This document shows, one piece after another, positions 8,296 to 13,863 of a stretch of 13,863 nt of DNA. Numbering within the stretch: the first letter of the stretch is position 1; every line of letters begins with the position of its first letter. The position numbers and the translations under genes are program-made. Source of the stretch: Marinospirillum sp. (GTDB lineage Bacteria; Pseudomonadota; Gammaproteobacteria; Pseudomonadales; Halomonadaceae); the NCBI GenBank assembly GCA_007119985.1, contig SKOQ01000140.1, positions 1 through 13,863 on the forward strand. Direction: 5' to 3'. The notes under the pieces were generated by a model that was not told where the DNA came from, did not search any database, and saw only the letters and a program-made list of their open reading frames with translations.

Positions 8296-9207
8296 TTAGG
8301 ATGCTTGTAGAGGAAGCGGCGCAGGGCTGGCTTCAAACAGGCTATAGAGCAACAGGGCTAATGAAGCACTCAGAACCAGTTCAATCGAGAGGATAAACGC
8401 GCCGGATACAGCGGTGGGCCACTCCAGAAACTGACCACCCAAGCCTTGAGCCAGCCAGCCAGCGGCGATAAAAAAGCCGAGCCCCATGACGGCACCAAAA
8501 CGAAAGATCCATCCTGAACTTAAACGCTGTAAGGAAAATCCAGCCAGTTTCAAGAGCACCAACAGGGCCGCCAAAACGGCCGCTGACTGAAATGCGCCGC
8601 CACTGCGATAGCTGCCGATCCACAAGAGATAACTCCCCACGAGCAACATCACCGGCGCCAGCCAGGCCAGCATACCGCTCAGCAGCGGAGAGTGAGCTTG
8701 ACTGGCCGCGGGTTGATCCTCATGGCTCATTCTCAAGGCCAAACCCACCACCACCGCCACCAGCACAACGGCGACTTCGAGCAGGGTGTCATAGGCCCGA
8801 AAAGCCAAGAGGACGCCGGTAATCGGGTGCTCAACACCGGTTGCTGGCAGCTGGGCATGGACCTGTTCGATCAAGTCCTCTCGTCCAGTGACAGGGTAGA
8901 GGAGGGCCGCGAGGAGACACAAACTGAGTAGCCCTGTCATCACTAAAGGCAGGGCGAGGGGTCTGGAGCGAGGCGGCTGATATGGCTCGCGCAGATGACC
9001 CAGCGCATCGAGGAGCAGTACGCCGGTGAGTCCGGCTCCGATGGCCGCTTCAGCCAAGGCCAAATCAGGTGCCTCTAAACGGATCCAGACGAGAGCCATC
9101 AACAGGCCAAAGGCAATAAACATCACCACCGCCTGATAGAGCTGGCGTGAGACCAAGACCCCAACAGCGACCAGTAACAGGCCGCCTGCTAAAAGCCAAT
9201 CAATCAT
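8296..9207 (-). CDS. mnhB: MbhD-MbhE-MrpB fusion subunit (DUF4040 domain)
   Basis: A 303-residue polytopic membrane protein joining three small Mrp modules. Residues about 1-70 are MbhD/DUF4040-like (NuoJ-related), with LEAPDLALAEAAIGAG at 44-59 and E53 in a membrane helix. Residues about 83-160 are MbhE-like, with ITGVLLAFRAYDTLLEVAVV at 129-148 and D140/E144 matching the FRGFDTLGEI motif at the MrpA C-terminus. Residues about 172-292 are MnhB-like, with SPLLSGMLAW followed by IGSYRSGGAFQSA at 197-209, a diverged form of GHNSPGGGFQGG. In canonical Mrp systems the first two modules are the C-terminus of MrpA and the third is a separate MrpB. Start: ATG at 9207 with an AGGAG six bases away, overlapping subunit G by 8 bases. 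This protein probably forms the heart of the small-subunit half of the complex. Confidence 0.88.
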   Translation of the reverse strand: MIDWLLAGGLLLVAVGVLVSRQLYQAVVMFIAFGLLMALVWIRLEAPDLALAEAAIGAGLTGVLLLDALGHLREPYQPPRSRPLALPLVMTGLLSLCLLAALLYPVTGREDLIEQVHAQLPATGVEHPITGVLLAFRAYDTLLEVAVVLVAVVVGLALRMSHEDQPAASQAHSPLLSGMLAWLAPVMLLVGSYLLWIGSYRSGGAFQSAAVLAALLVLLKLAGFSLQRLSSGWIFRFGAVMGLGFFIAAGWLAQGLGGQFLEWPTAVSGAFILSIELVLSASLALLLYSLFEASPAPLPLQAS

Positions 9208-9514
9208 GCTCCTCTCCTTGTGCTGCTGAACGCTGAGCCGTTTGATCTTGTGCGGTTTGGCTGAGCACCAGATGACCCGCTAGTGCACTGGCGGCGATGG
9301 TCAGCAGCCAAATGAGCAGCAGTTTCAAGGCCCAAATCCCCTGCTCAGTGCCGAGGAGTAGGCCGCAGACCAGTAAACCTAAACCGAGATTATCCACCTT
9401 GGTTAAAGCATGCAGGCGCGAAGCCGTATCCGGAAAGCGCAGTAAGCCGAGGCTACCAATGACGAAAAAGACAGCACCGCTGATGAGCAAAATAGCTTGA
9501 AGGCTAAGGAGCAT
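9200..9514 (-). CDS. mnhG: Mrp antiporter subunit G
   Basis: A 104-residue membrane protein of the MnhG/MrpG family. Three helices are visible (about 4-21, 40-58 and 61-80). Between the first two lies the family signature GLLRFPDTASRLHALTKVDN, starting near residue 22, with the usual R-F-P-D and R-L-H-A-x-T-K-x-D residues. The C-terminal tail is short, glutamine- and alanine-rich and probably cytoplasmic. In Mrp complexes G is required for assembly and exchange activity but its detailed role is not settled. The start at 9514 has AGGAG seven bases upstream and puts the first helix at the N-terminus; the in-frame ATG at 9592 would add 26 polar residues inside subunit F. The gene overlaps F by 11 bases and the fusion subunit by 8. 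Confidence 0.92.
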   Translation of the reverse strand: MLLSLQAILLISGAVFFVIGSLGLLRFPDTASRLHALTKVDNLGLGLLVCGLLLGTEQGIWALKLLLIWLLTIAASALAGHLVLSQTAQDQTAQRSAAQGEEHD

Positions 9515-9821
9515 GGTGCTTCTCCTGCGTTGATCCAGTGGCAGGCGATGGGCTTGTGGGCTCGGCTGGACGAGGCTGGCCGCGTGCCACAAAAGCCACG
9601 CTGGCCATCAGTGCCAGCAAGGCCAACACTAAAGCCACATCGCGTAAGGCAGGCAGCTGCATCCACTGGGCCAAAACGAGGCTCAGCCCCACGCTGGAGG
9701 TACCAAAGAGCTGGGCGGCCAGCATGCGGTCAGCAGGCAGAGGGCCGCGCCAAATCCTGATCAAACCTAGCAGCAGGGCGAAGACCAGCAAAAGAGCGCA
9801 CAAGGCGTAGACTGAGGCCAT
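9504..9821 (-). CDS. mnhF: Mrp antiporter subunit F
   Basis: A 105-residue membrane protein of the MnhF/MrpF family with three helices (about 4-22, 38-55 and 58-79). Family marks are RIWRGPLPADRMLAAQLFGT (22-41), corresponding to the R-x-x-x-GP-x-x-x-DR motif after helix 1, and ALRDVALVLALLA (58-70), where the conserved aspartate D61 stands. The roughly 25-residue tail is proline- and threonine-rich. F is one of the small subunits needed for a working Mrp complex. The ATG at 9821 has AAGGA about eight bases upstream. It follows subunit E after 2 bases and runs 11 bases into subunit G, so translation of the three is probably coupled. Confidence 0.93.
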   Translation of the reverse strand: MASVYALCALLLVFALLLGLIRIWRGPLPADRMLAAQLFGTSSVGLSLVLAQWMQLPALRDVALVLALLALMASVAFVARGQPRPAEPTSPSPATGSTQEKHHAP

Positions 9822-9823
9822 GG

Positions 9824-10390
9824 TTAGCTTCCTTGTGAGGGAGAAGAAGAGGTGTTTGAAGCGGCTGAGCCCTTGGCCTCCAGCGGATAACTAAAAATGG
9901 CGGCGATGGCGGCTTCGGTCGCTCTGAACTGGGCTTCTAAATGCTGGCGCACATCCAGTGCATGCAGTTCGAGGCGATCTTCCTTGATCGCACGCGTAAT
10001 GGTGCCAGGCAAGAGTGACAGTGTCATGGCCAGTAGCCAGCGCATTCGGCCTGCAGGCAAGCGGGTTTTGAAAGATTGCCATCCAGGCTGGATAGGCAGT
10101 TGAGGATGGATTAAACGCCATGCAACATCGAACCCCGCGACGATCGAAAGGCGCAAGAAAAAACCAATAAAACGCACTAAACCCCAGAGAGAGAAACGGC
10201 TGGCTGTCGCTCGAACAGGAGCCAAGCGTGCGGCAAGCATCAAGGCGATCAGCACTGTAGGGAGGCCAATCAGCCAGCTATGCAGTGCCCCTTCAGTGAG
10301 CACCCACCAGATAAAAAGCAGCAAGGCAGCACGGATGCAGTGTGCCCAGATGGCGCGCTGTGGGCGGATGGGTAGGCTGGATTGACGCAT
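9824..10390 (-). CDS. mnhE: Mrp antiporter subunit E, first gene of the operon
   Basis: A 188-residue MnhE/MrpE-family membrane subunit. Two or three hydrophobic segments near 18-55 carry FIWWVLTEG and WLIGLPTVLIALMLA. They are followed by RFIGFFLRLSIVAGFDVAWR, then the cytoplasmic domain with PQLPIQPG, LPGTITRAI and LELHALDV, all in the order typical of the family (DVA-x-R, P-I-x-PG, L-x-PGT, H-x-LD). The tail is serine-rich. The start at 10390 is chosen because AGGAG lies five bases upstream and a promoter candidate ends just before it. An in-frame ATG at 10429 would add 13 residues but has no good ribosome site and lies upstream of that -10 element. Starting the operon with E rather than A is the layout of Mrp-like operons that lack a full MrpA. 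Confidence 0.9.
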   Translation of the reverse strand: MRQSSLPIRPQRAIWAHCIRAALLLFIWWVLTEGALHSWLIGLPTVLIALMLAARLAPVRATASRFSLWGLVRFIGFFLRLSIVAGFDVAWRLIHPQLPIQPGWQSFKTRLPAGRMRWLLAMTLSLLPGTITRAIKEDRLELHALDVRQHLEAQFRATEAAIAAIFSYPLEAKGSAASNTSSSPSQGS

Positions 10391-10419
10391 CTTCGCTCCT
10401 GATCGTTGCAGATTCTTCC

Positions 10420-10448
10420 AGTTTAGCATTCGGCTGATACTGACCCAA
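10420..10448 (-). promoter_or_regulatory. Candidate sigma70 promoter of the antiporter operon
   Basis: On the minus strand TTGGGT (10443-10448) and TAAACT (10420-10425) are spaced by exactly 17 bases. Transcription would begin near 10413 and give a leader of about 23 bases before the subunit E start at 10390. The match to consensus is moderate (3 of 6 and 4 of 6). Its position agrees with the preferred start of subunit E. Confidence 0.4.
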
Positions 10449-10456
10449 GAGAAGCC

Positions 10457-10482
10457 GGAATTAAACTTAACTCCTTGTTAAG
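10457..10482. promoter_or_regulatory. Overlapping TTAA-centred dyads, possible operator
   Basis: Positions 10466-10482 form a perfect inverted repeat, CTTAAC-TCCTT-GTTAAG. Overlapping it, 10457-10474 is an imperfect 9+9 dyad, GGAATTAAA/CTTAACTCC (7 of 9 pairs). Three TTAA cores stand at 10461, 10467 and 10478. The cluster lies 9 to 34 bases upstream of the -35 candidate of the antiporter operon, a normal site for an activator or repressor. Stem length and the lack of a U-run do not favour a terminator. A purine run (10480-10497) follows. The regulator is unknown. Confidence 0.35.
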
Positions 10483-10558
10483 AAAGAGAAGAAAAAGCGG
10501 AAGAAGTTCCCAAAATCAGGTGTATTTTCAAGAGGCAGCGCAGACGCTCTCTTCCTCC

Positions 10559-10588
10559 TTGACCCTGAAGAGGCGGATTGATTACAGT
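10559..10588 (+). promoter_or_regulatory. Candidate promoter for the dCache chemoreceptor
   Basis: TTGACC (10559-10564, 5 of 6 to consensus) and TACAGT (10583-10588, 4 of 6) are separated by 18 bases. Transcription would start near 10595, giving a leader of about 50 bases. AGGAG at 10628-10632 and AGGGA at 10636-10640 then precede the ATG at 10644. No well-spaced flagellar sigma28 promoter is seen, although chemoreceptor genes often use one. Confidence 0.4.
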
Positions 10589-10643
10589 CATAAACTCCAA
10601 AGCCATGCGGATATGGCAATAACAACAAGGAGATCAGGGAAGC

Positions 10644-12569
10644 ATGTTGAATCAACTCTCTATGATGCAGCGTTTACTCATGGCGGTCTTGTTACCGCTC
10701 CTCATTGGTTTTCTGCTCCTCGGTCTTTTAGTGACCTCGCAGCTGAATCAAGCCGTGCCTCCATTGATTGAAGAAGGTAGTCGTCGCCAGGTCGAAGCAC
10801 GTGGCGCTGAGGTGGCCCGCTGGTTGGATGGCTATCGCATGTGGATGCAAGCCCTGTCTTCAGCGCATGAGCTACGTCATGCACAGACCTTGGAGGAAAT
10901 CGAAGGCTGGCTGATAGAGCAGCATGGTGGAGACACCGCGGTGGAATCCTTCTTTTTTGCGCAGCCCAATGGCCAGGCAATGATCCATACAGGGCAGCGC
11001 TTTGATATTAGCGGGCGCGATTACTTTCAAGAGCTATTGGTTCGAGGCCAGCAAGAGCGAGTGCTGACCCAGCCTATGCTCTCGGTGGTGACCGGTAATC
11101 CTGTGGCCGTGATGGCACAGGTGGTTCGTGATCCTCAGGGCAATAAAGTCGGTTTACTGGGGATTTCCTTATCGATGGAAGAGCTGTCGCAGATTGTCGC
11201 CAGCCTTGAAATGGGCGCGGGAAGTTATGGCTGGGTCGTAGATGGGACGGGCATGATGGTGGCCCATCCTGCACCTCAGGCGCGGATGCAAATCAATGTG
11301 ACTGATGCTGATCGTCATGGTTATCAAGGACTTGATCAGCATGGTCGGCGCTTTGTCCGCGGTGAAGCGGGCATGGGGGATATTTTGAACCTCAATGGTG
11401 AATCGGTGACCATGGTGTGGAACCCGATTCCCAACACGCCGCGATGGACGGTAGGGGTTTCGGTGCCGAGTCAGAATTTTACCGCCACGACAGAGGCGCT
11501 GCTGTGGAGTATCGGTGTGGTGATTGTCAGTGTGCTCTTGGCGCTGACCGTGATTATTGTGCTGGTGGCGCGCCAGCAGGTGCGACCGATTCAACGCATG
11601 GTCGCGCGGATGCGTGATATTGCGCAAGGAGAGGCTGATTTAACCCAGCAGCTGCATATCTCTCGGCGCGATGAGTTGGGTCAACTGGCCGAAGCTTTCA
11701 ACCAGTTTATTGATCGTATCCGTCAGCTGGTGAGTGATATTGGAGGCACAGCACACGAGCTGGCAGGCCATGCCCAGCGGGTGGAAAGTGCCAGTTTGAG
11801 CATGGGCACAGATATGGACAATCAGCAGAGCGAAGTGGATCAGATCGCGGCGGCCATGAACCAGCTGGTGGCCACGGTCGAAGAGGTCGCGCGGCATGCG
11901 CAGGATGCTTCTATTGCCGCTCAGCAGGGTGGACAAGAGACAGAGCAAGGTTCAGAGCGAGTGCGAACGGTCGTGAGCTCCATCCAAGAGCAGGCCGAGG
12001 TGATCCGCTCGACGGCGACGGAAGTTGAAAAACTACAGCAGTCAGGCGAGCAGATAGGCCAGGTGATGGATGTGATTCGTGCCATTGCCGAACAGACCAA
12101 CCTGTTGGCGCTGAATGCAGCGATAGAAGCCGCGCGTGCGGGTGAAGCAGGGCGGGGGTTTGCGGTGGTCGCGGATGAAGTGCGCACACTGGCAGCGCGG
12201 ACTCATGACTCCACAGAGCAGATTCAGGCCACTGTCGATCAATTGCGTCAGCGTATCACCACTGCCGTTGATTCGATGCGGGCCAGTAATGCGCGCTCTG
12301 ATGCCACGACAGCCGATGCTGAGGCGGCTGGGCAGGCGCTTATCTCAATCACCTCTGGGATTCAGCAGATTGAAGGGATGAATATTCAAATTGCCTCTGC
12401 CACTGAACAGCAAAGCAGCACGGTGGATGAGCTGAATCGCAATCTAGAGCGAATTGTTGAACTCAGTGGCCAAACCAGCCATTCTGCGCAGGATGTTGCT
12501 CACAGTGGTACCCAGCTTAATCAAGTGGCACAAGAGCTACAGCAGTTGGTCGGGCGCTTTAAAGTTTAA
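10644..12569 (+). CDS. Methyl-accepting chemotaxis protein with dCache-type sensor
   Basis: A 641-residue chemoreceptor. TM1 is at about 10-31; the large extracytoplasmic domain (32-284) has the length and motifs of a double Cache domain, including DISGRDYFQELL (121-132), TGNPVAVMAQVV (150-161), GLLGISLSMEEL (170-181) and WVVDGTGMMVAHP (197-209). TM2 is at 287-309, HAMP at about 310-362, then the signalling coiled coil with tip EQTNLLALNAAIEAARAGE at 483-501 and GRGFAVVADEVR at 503-514. The residues that define amino-acid-binding dCache receptors (R-x-W-Y, Y-x-D and a later Asp) are not apparent: the first reads RDYF and the Asp position in GLLGIS is Ser. Another small ligand is therefore likely. 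It ends in RFKV with no CheR/CheB pentapeptide. It is divergent from the antiporter operon and convergent with phaC, so it forms its own unit. Confidence 0.95.
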   Translation: MLNQLSMMQRLLMAVLLPLLIGFLLLGLLVTSQLNQAVPPLIEEGSRRQVEARGAEVARWLDGYRMWMQALSSAHELRHAQTLEEIEGWLIEQHGGDTAVESFFFAQPNGQAMIHTGQRFDISGRDYFQELLVRGQQERVLTQPMLSVVTGNPVAVMAQVVRDPQGNKVGLLGISLSMEELSQIVASLEMGAGSYGWVVDGTGMMVAHPAPQARMQINVTDADRHGYQGLDQHGRRFVRGEAGMGDILNLNGESVTMVWNPIPNTPRWTVGVSVPSQNFTATTEALLWSIGVVIVSVLLALTVIIVLVARQQVRPIQRMVARMRDIAQGEADLTQQLHISRRDELGQLAEAFNQFIDRIRQLVSDIGGTAHELAGHAQRVESASLSMGTDMDNQQSEVDQIAAAMNQLVATVEEVARHAQDASIAAQQGGQETEQGSERVRTVVSSIQEQAEVIRSTATEVEKLQQSGEQIGQVMDVIRAIAEQTNLLALNAAIEAARAGEAGRGFAVVADEVRTLAARTHDSTEQIQATVDQLRQRITTAVDSMRASNARSDATTADAEAAGQALISITSGIQQIEGMNIQIASATEQQSSTVDELNRNLERIVELSGQTSHSAQDVAHSGTQLNQVAQELQQLVGRFKV

Positions 12570-12582
12570 GGTTTCCTAAAGC

Positions 12583-12616
12583 AAAAAACCGAACCTAGTC
12601 AGTCTAGGTTCGGTTT
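12583..12616. terminator. Bidirectional intrinsic terminator between the chemoreceptor and phaC
   Basis: A perfect 13-bp inverted repeat (arms 12586-12598 and 12604-12616, core CCGAACCTAG/CTAGGTTCGG) encloses a 5-base loop. It starts 14 bases after the chemoreceptor stop and ends 20 bases before the phaC stop. The A-run at 12583-12588 becomes a U-run in the minus-strand transcript, giving a classic terminator for phaC. The TTT after CGG gives a weaker tail on the plus strand. Confidence 0.85.
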
Positions 12617-12636
12617 GTGGGGGTGGACGAATCGAA

Positions 12637-13863
12637 TTACTTGGCGGGTGTCAGTTCATCCTGAAGCACTTCGGCGATGGTTTTCTTGACATAACTGCCA
12701 GGGGCCGCCTCAATCACGCTCAGTTTGCCCTTTTCAGGCTGGCGCGCTGCGACTTGCTGATCGGCCTGAACATGCCCTTGCTCTAGCATCCAGTTTTGCC
12801 AATGTGGCCACCAGGAACCTTCATTCTTCTCTGCACCAGCAAACCAGCCATCCGCTGTTTCGGCTAGCTTTTTGTTGGTCCAGTAGCCGTACTTCACCTT
12901 ATTGGGGGGGTTGACGATGCCCGCAATATGGCCTGATCCAGATAAGACAAACTCCACCGGACCGGCATGGACTTGAGCACCCTTATAGGTGGACTTCCAT
13001 TGGGCGATATGGTCTTGAATGGTTGAGACAAAATAGGCCGGTGTTTTGATCTTGCCGAGATCAATTTTGACCCCCTTCAGCTCGATGCCACCTGGCTGGA
13101 TCAGACGGTTATTCTGATACATGTTGCGCAGGTAAAACTTATGCATGGCAGCGGGCATGTTGGTGCCATCAGTATTCCAGTACAACAGATCAAAGGCAGC
13201 AGGGCGCTCGCCTTTGAGGTAGTTGTTGATAAAGAAAGACCAGAAAAGATCGTTTTCGCGCAGTAGGTTAAAGCTGAAGGCCATCACGCGACCATCCAGA
13301 TAGCCGGTACGATCCAGCTGCTTTTCAAGACCTTGTAGGCTGGATTCGTTGATGAACACCTTGATCTCGCCTGGTTCTGAGAAATCCTGCAAGGTGGCCA
13401 TATAGGTCACGGATTGGATTTGCTCCGCCTGCTTCTGTGCTGCGAGATAAGCAAGCGTCGTCGCGGTTAAGGTGCCGCCAATACAGTAGGAGAGCAGGTT
13501 GATCTTCTCCTCACCTGTTTGTTTTTTCACGGCCTCAATGGCGGCGAGGGTGCCTTCTTCCATGTACTCTGCCCAGCCATAGTCACGCATGCTGGGGCCT
13601 GGGTTGGCCCAGGAAATAATAAAGACGCTATGGCCTTGATCTGTCAGCCATTTGACTAAGGAGTTGCTTTCGCGCAGATCAAGAATGTAGTACTTATTGA
13701 TCCAAGGCGGCACCACCAAAAGAGGTGTTTTATACTGCTTGTCCGTCGTTGGCTTGTATTGGATCAACTGAATTAAGCGGTTTTGAAAAACAACCTGCCC
13801 AGGTGTCGTGGCGACATTCTCACCAAGTTTAAAGGCGCTACGGTCGGTCATGGTGACATTCAG
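12637..13863 (-). CDS. phaC: Class I poly(3-hydroxyalkanoate) synthase, N-terminus outside the window
   Basis: The C-terminal catalytic part of PhaC, which polymerises hydroxyacyl-CoA into PHA at the granule surface. The frame is open to the window edge, and the four residues before the ATG at 13851 (LNVT) continue the family alignment, so that ATG is internal and about 190-200 residues are missing. Numbered from it, the catalytic triad is C123 in SYCIGG, D280 in STIQDHIAQW and H308 in SGSGHIAGIVNPP. The family segments PPWINKYYILDL (49-60), NYLKGERPAAFDLLYWN (210-226) and GSWWPHW also stand. The lipase-like box normally reads G-x-C-x-G-G; here its first residue is Ser (S121, codon TCC at 13489-13491). 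The C-terminus is complete, ending 20 bases from a strong terminator. Other PHA genes are not in the window. Confidence 0.95.
   Translation of the reverse strand: MNVTMTDRSAFKLGENVATTPGQVVFQNRLIQLIQYKPTTDKQYKTPLLVVPPWINKYYILDLRESNSLVKWLTDQGHSVFIISWANPGPSMRDYGWAEYMEEGTLAAIEAVKKQTGEEKINLLSYCIGGTLTATTLAYLAAQKQAEQIQSVTYMATLQDFSEPGEIKVFINESSLQGLEKQLDRTGYLDGRVMAFSFNLLRENDLFWSFFINNYLKGERPAAFDLLYWNTDGTNMPAAMHKFYLRNMYQNNRLIQPGGIELKGVKIDLGKIKTPAYFVSTIQDHIAQWKSTYKGAQVHAGPVEFVLSGSGHIAGIVNPPNKVKYGYWTNKKLAETADGWFAGAEKNEGSWWPHWQNWMLEQGHVQADQQVAARQPEKGKLSVIEAAPGSYVKKTIAEVLQDELTPAK

Noticed and set aside
10591..10614. Possible sigma28 (flagellar) promoter: TAAA followed by GCGGATAT
   Set aside because: The spacing between the elements is 12 bases rather than about 15, and the -10 is only a partial match.
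13849..13851. ATG at 13851 as the start of phaC
   Set aside because: The frame continues to the window edge with residues that fit the family alignment, and a class I synthase needs about 190-200 more residues at the N-terminus.

Overview
The window looks like chromosomal DNA of a gammaproteobacterium, probably a marine or salt-tolerant one in the Oceanospirillales/Halomonas neighbourhood. The grounds are a YhiN-type flavoprotein close to the enterobacterial form, a class I polyhydroxyalkanoate (PHA) synthase, two transmembrane chemoreceptors and a multi-subunit Mrp/Mnh-type cation/H+ antiporter. Base composition is moderate to slightly GC-rich by eye. No mobile element, rRNA, tRNA or CRISPR array was recognised. 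The placement is inferred from gene content, not from a phylogeny.

Layout, left to right: (1) 25-1242 (-), a YhiN/HI0933-family flavoprotein with its own candidate promoter. (2) 1363-2979 (-), a chemoreceptor with a short helical periplasmic domain. (3) 2980-3229, non-coding, with three small dyads. (4) 3230-10390 (-), an eight-gene antiporter operon transcribed right to left in the order E, F, G, B-like fusion, C, D1, D2, D3. Most junctions overlap by 4 to 11 bases and most starts have strong AGGAG-type ribosome sites, so the proteins are probably made together as one complex. (5) 10391-10643, a divergent control region with promoter candidates in both directions and a cluster of TTAA-centred dyads. 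(6) 10644-12569 (+), a second chemoreceptor with a double-Cache-type sensor. (7) 12583-12616, a perfect 13-bp stem that can end transcription from both sides. (8) 12637-13863 (-), the catalytic part of PhaC, whose N-terminus lies outside the window.

The most unusual part is the antiporter. A standard seven-gene Mrp operon has a large MrpA, with an ND5-like N-terminal part and MbhD/MbhE-like C-terminal domains, plus one MrpD. Here no ND5-like MrpA is present. Its MbhD- and MbhE-like domains are fused directly to MrpB, and three MrpD/NuoL-M-N-like channel subunits follow. The third of these (D3) has Ala at the position where D1, D2 and the family carry the transmembrane glutamate. D3 also ends in an amphipathic stretch plus a terminal membrane helix, resembling the lateral-helix arm of NuoL/MrpA. 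The complex should exchange cations (Na+ or K+) for protons and so serve pH and salt homeostasis. The ion, and whether the complex couples to something else, cannot be read from the sequence.
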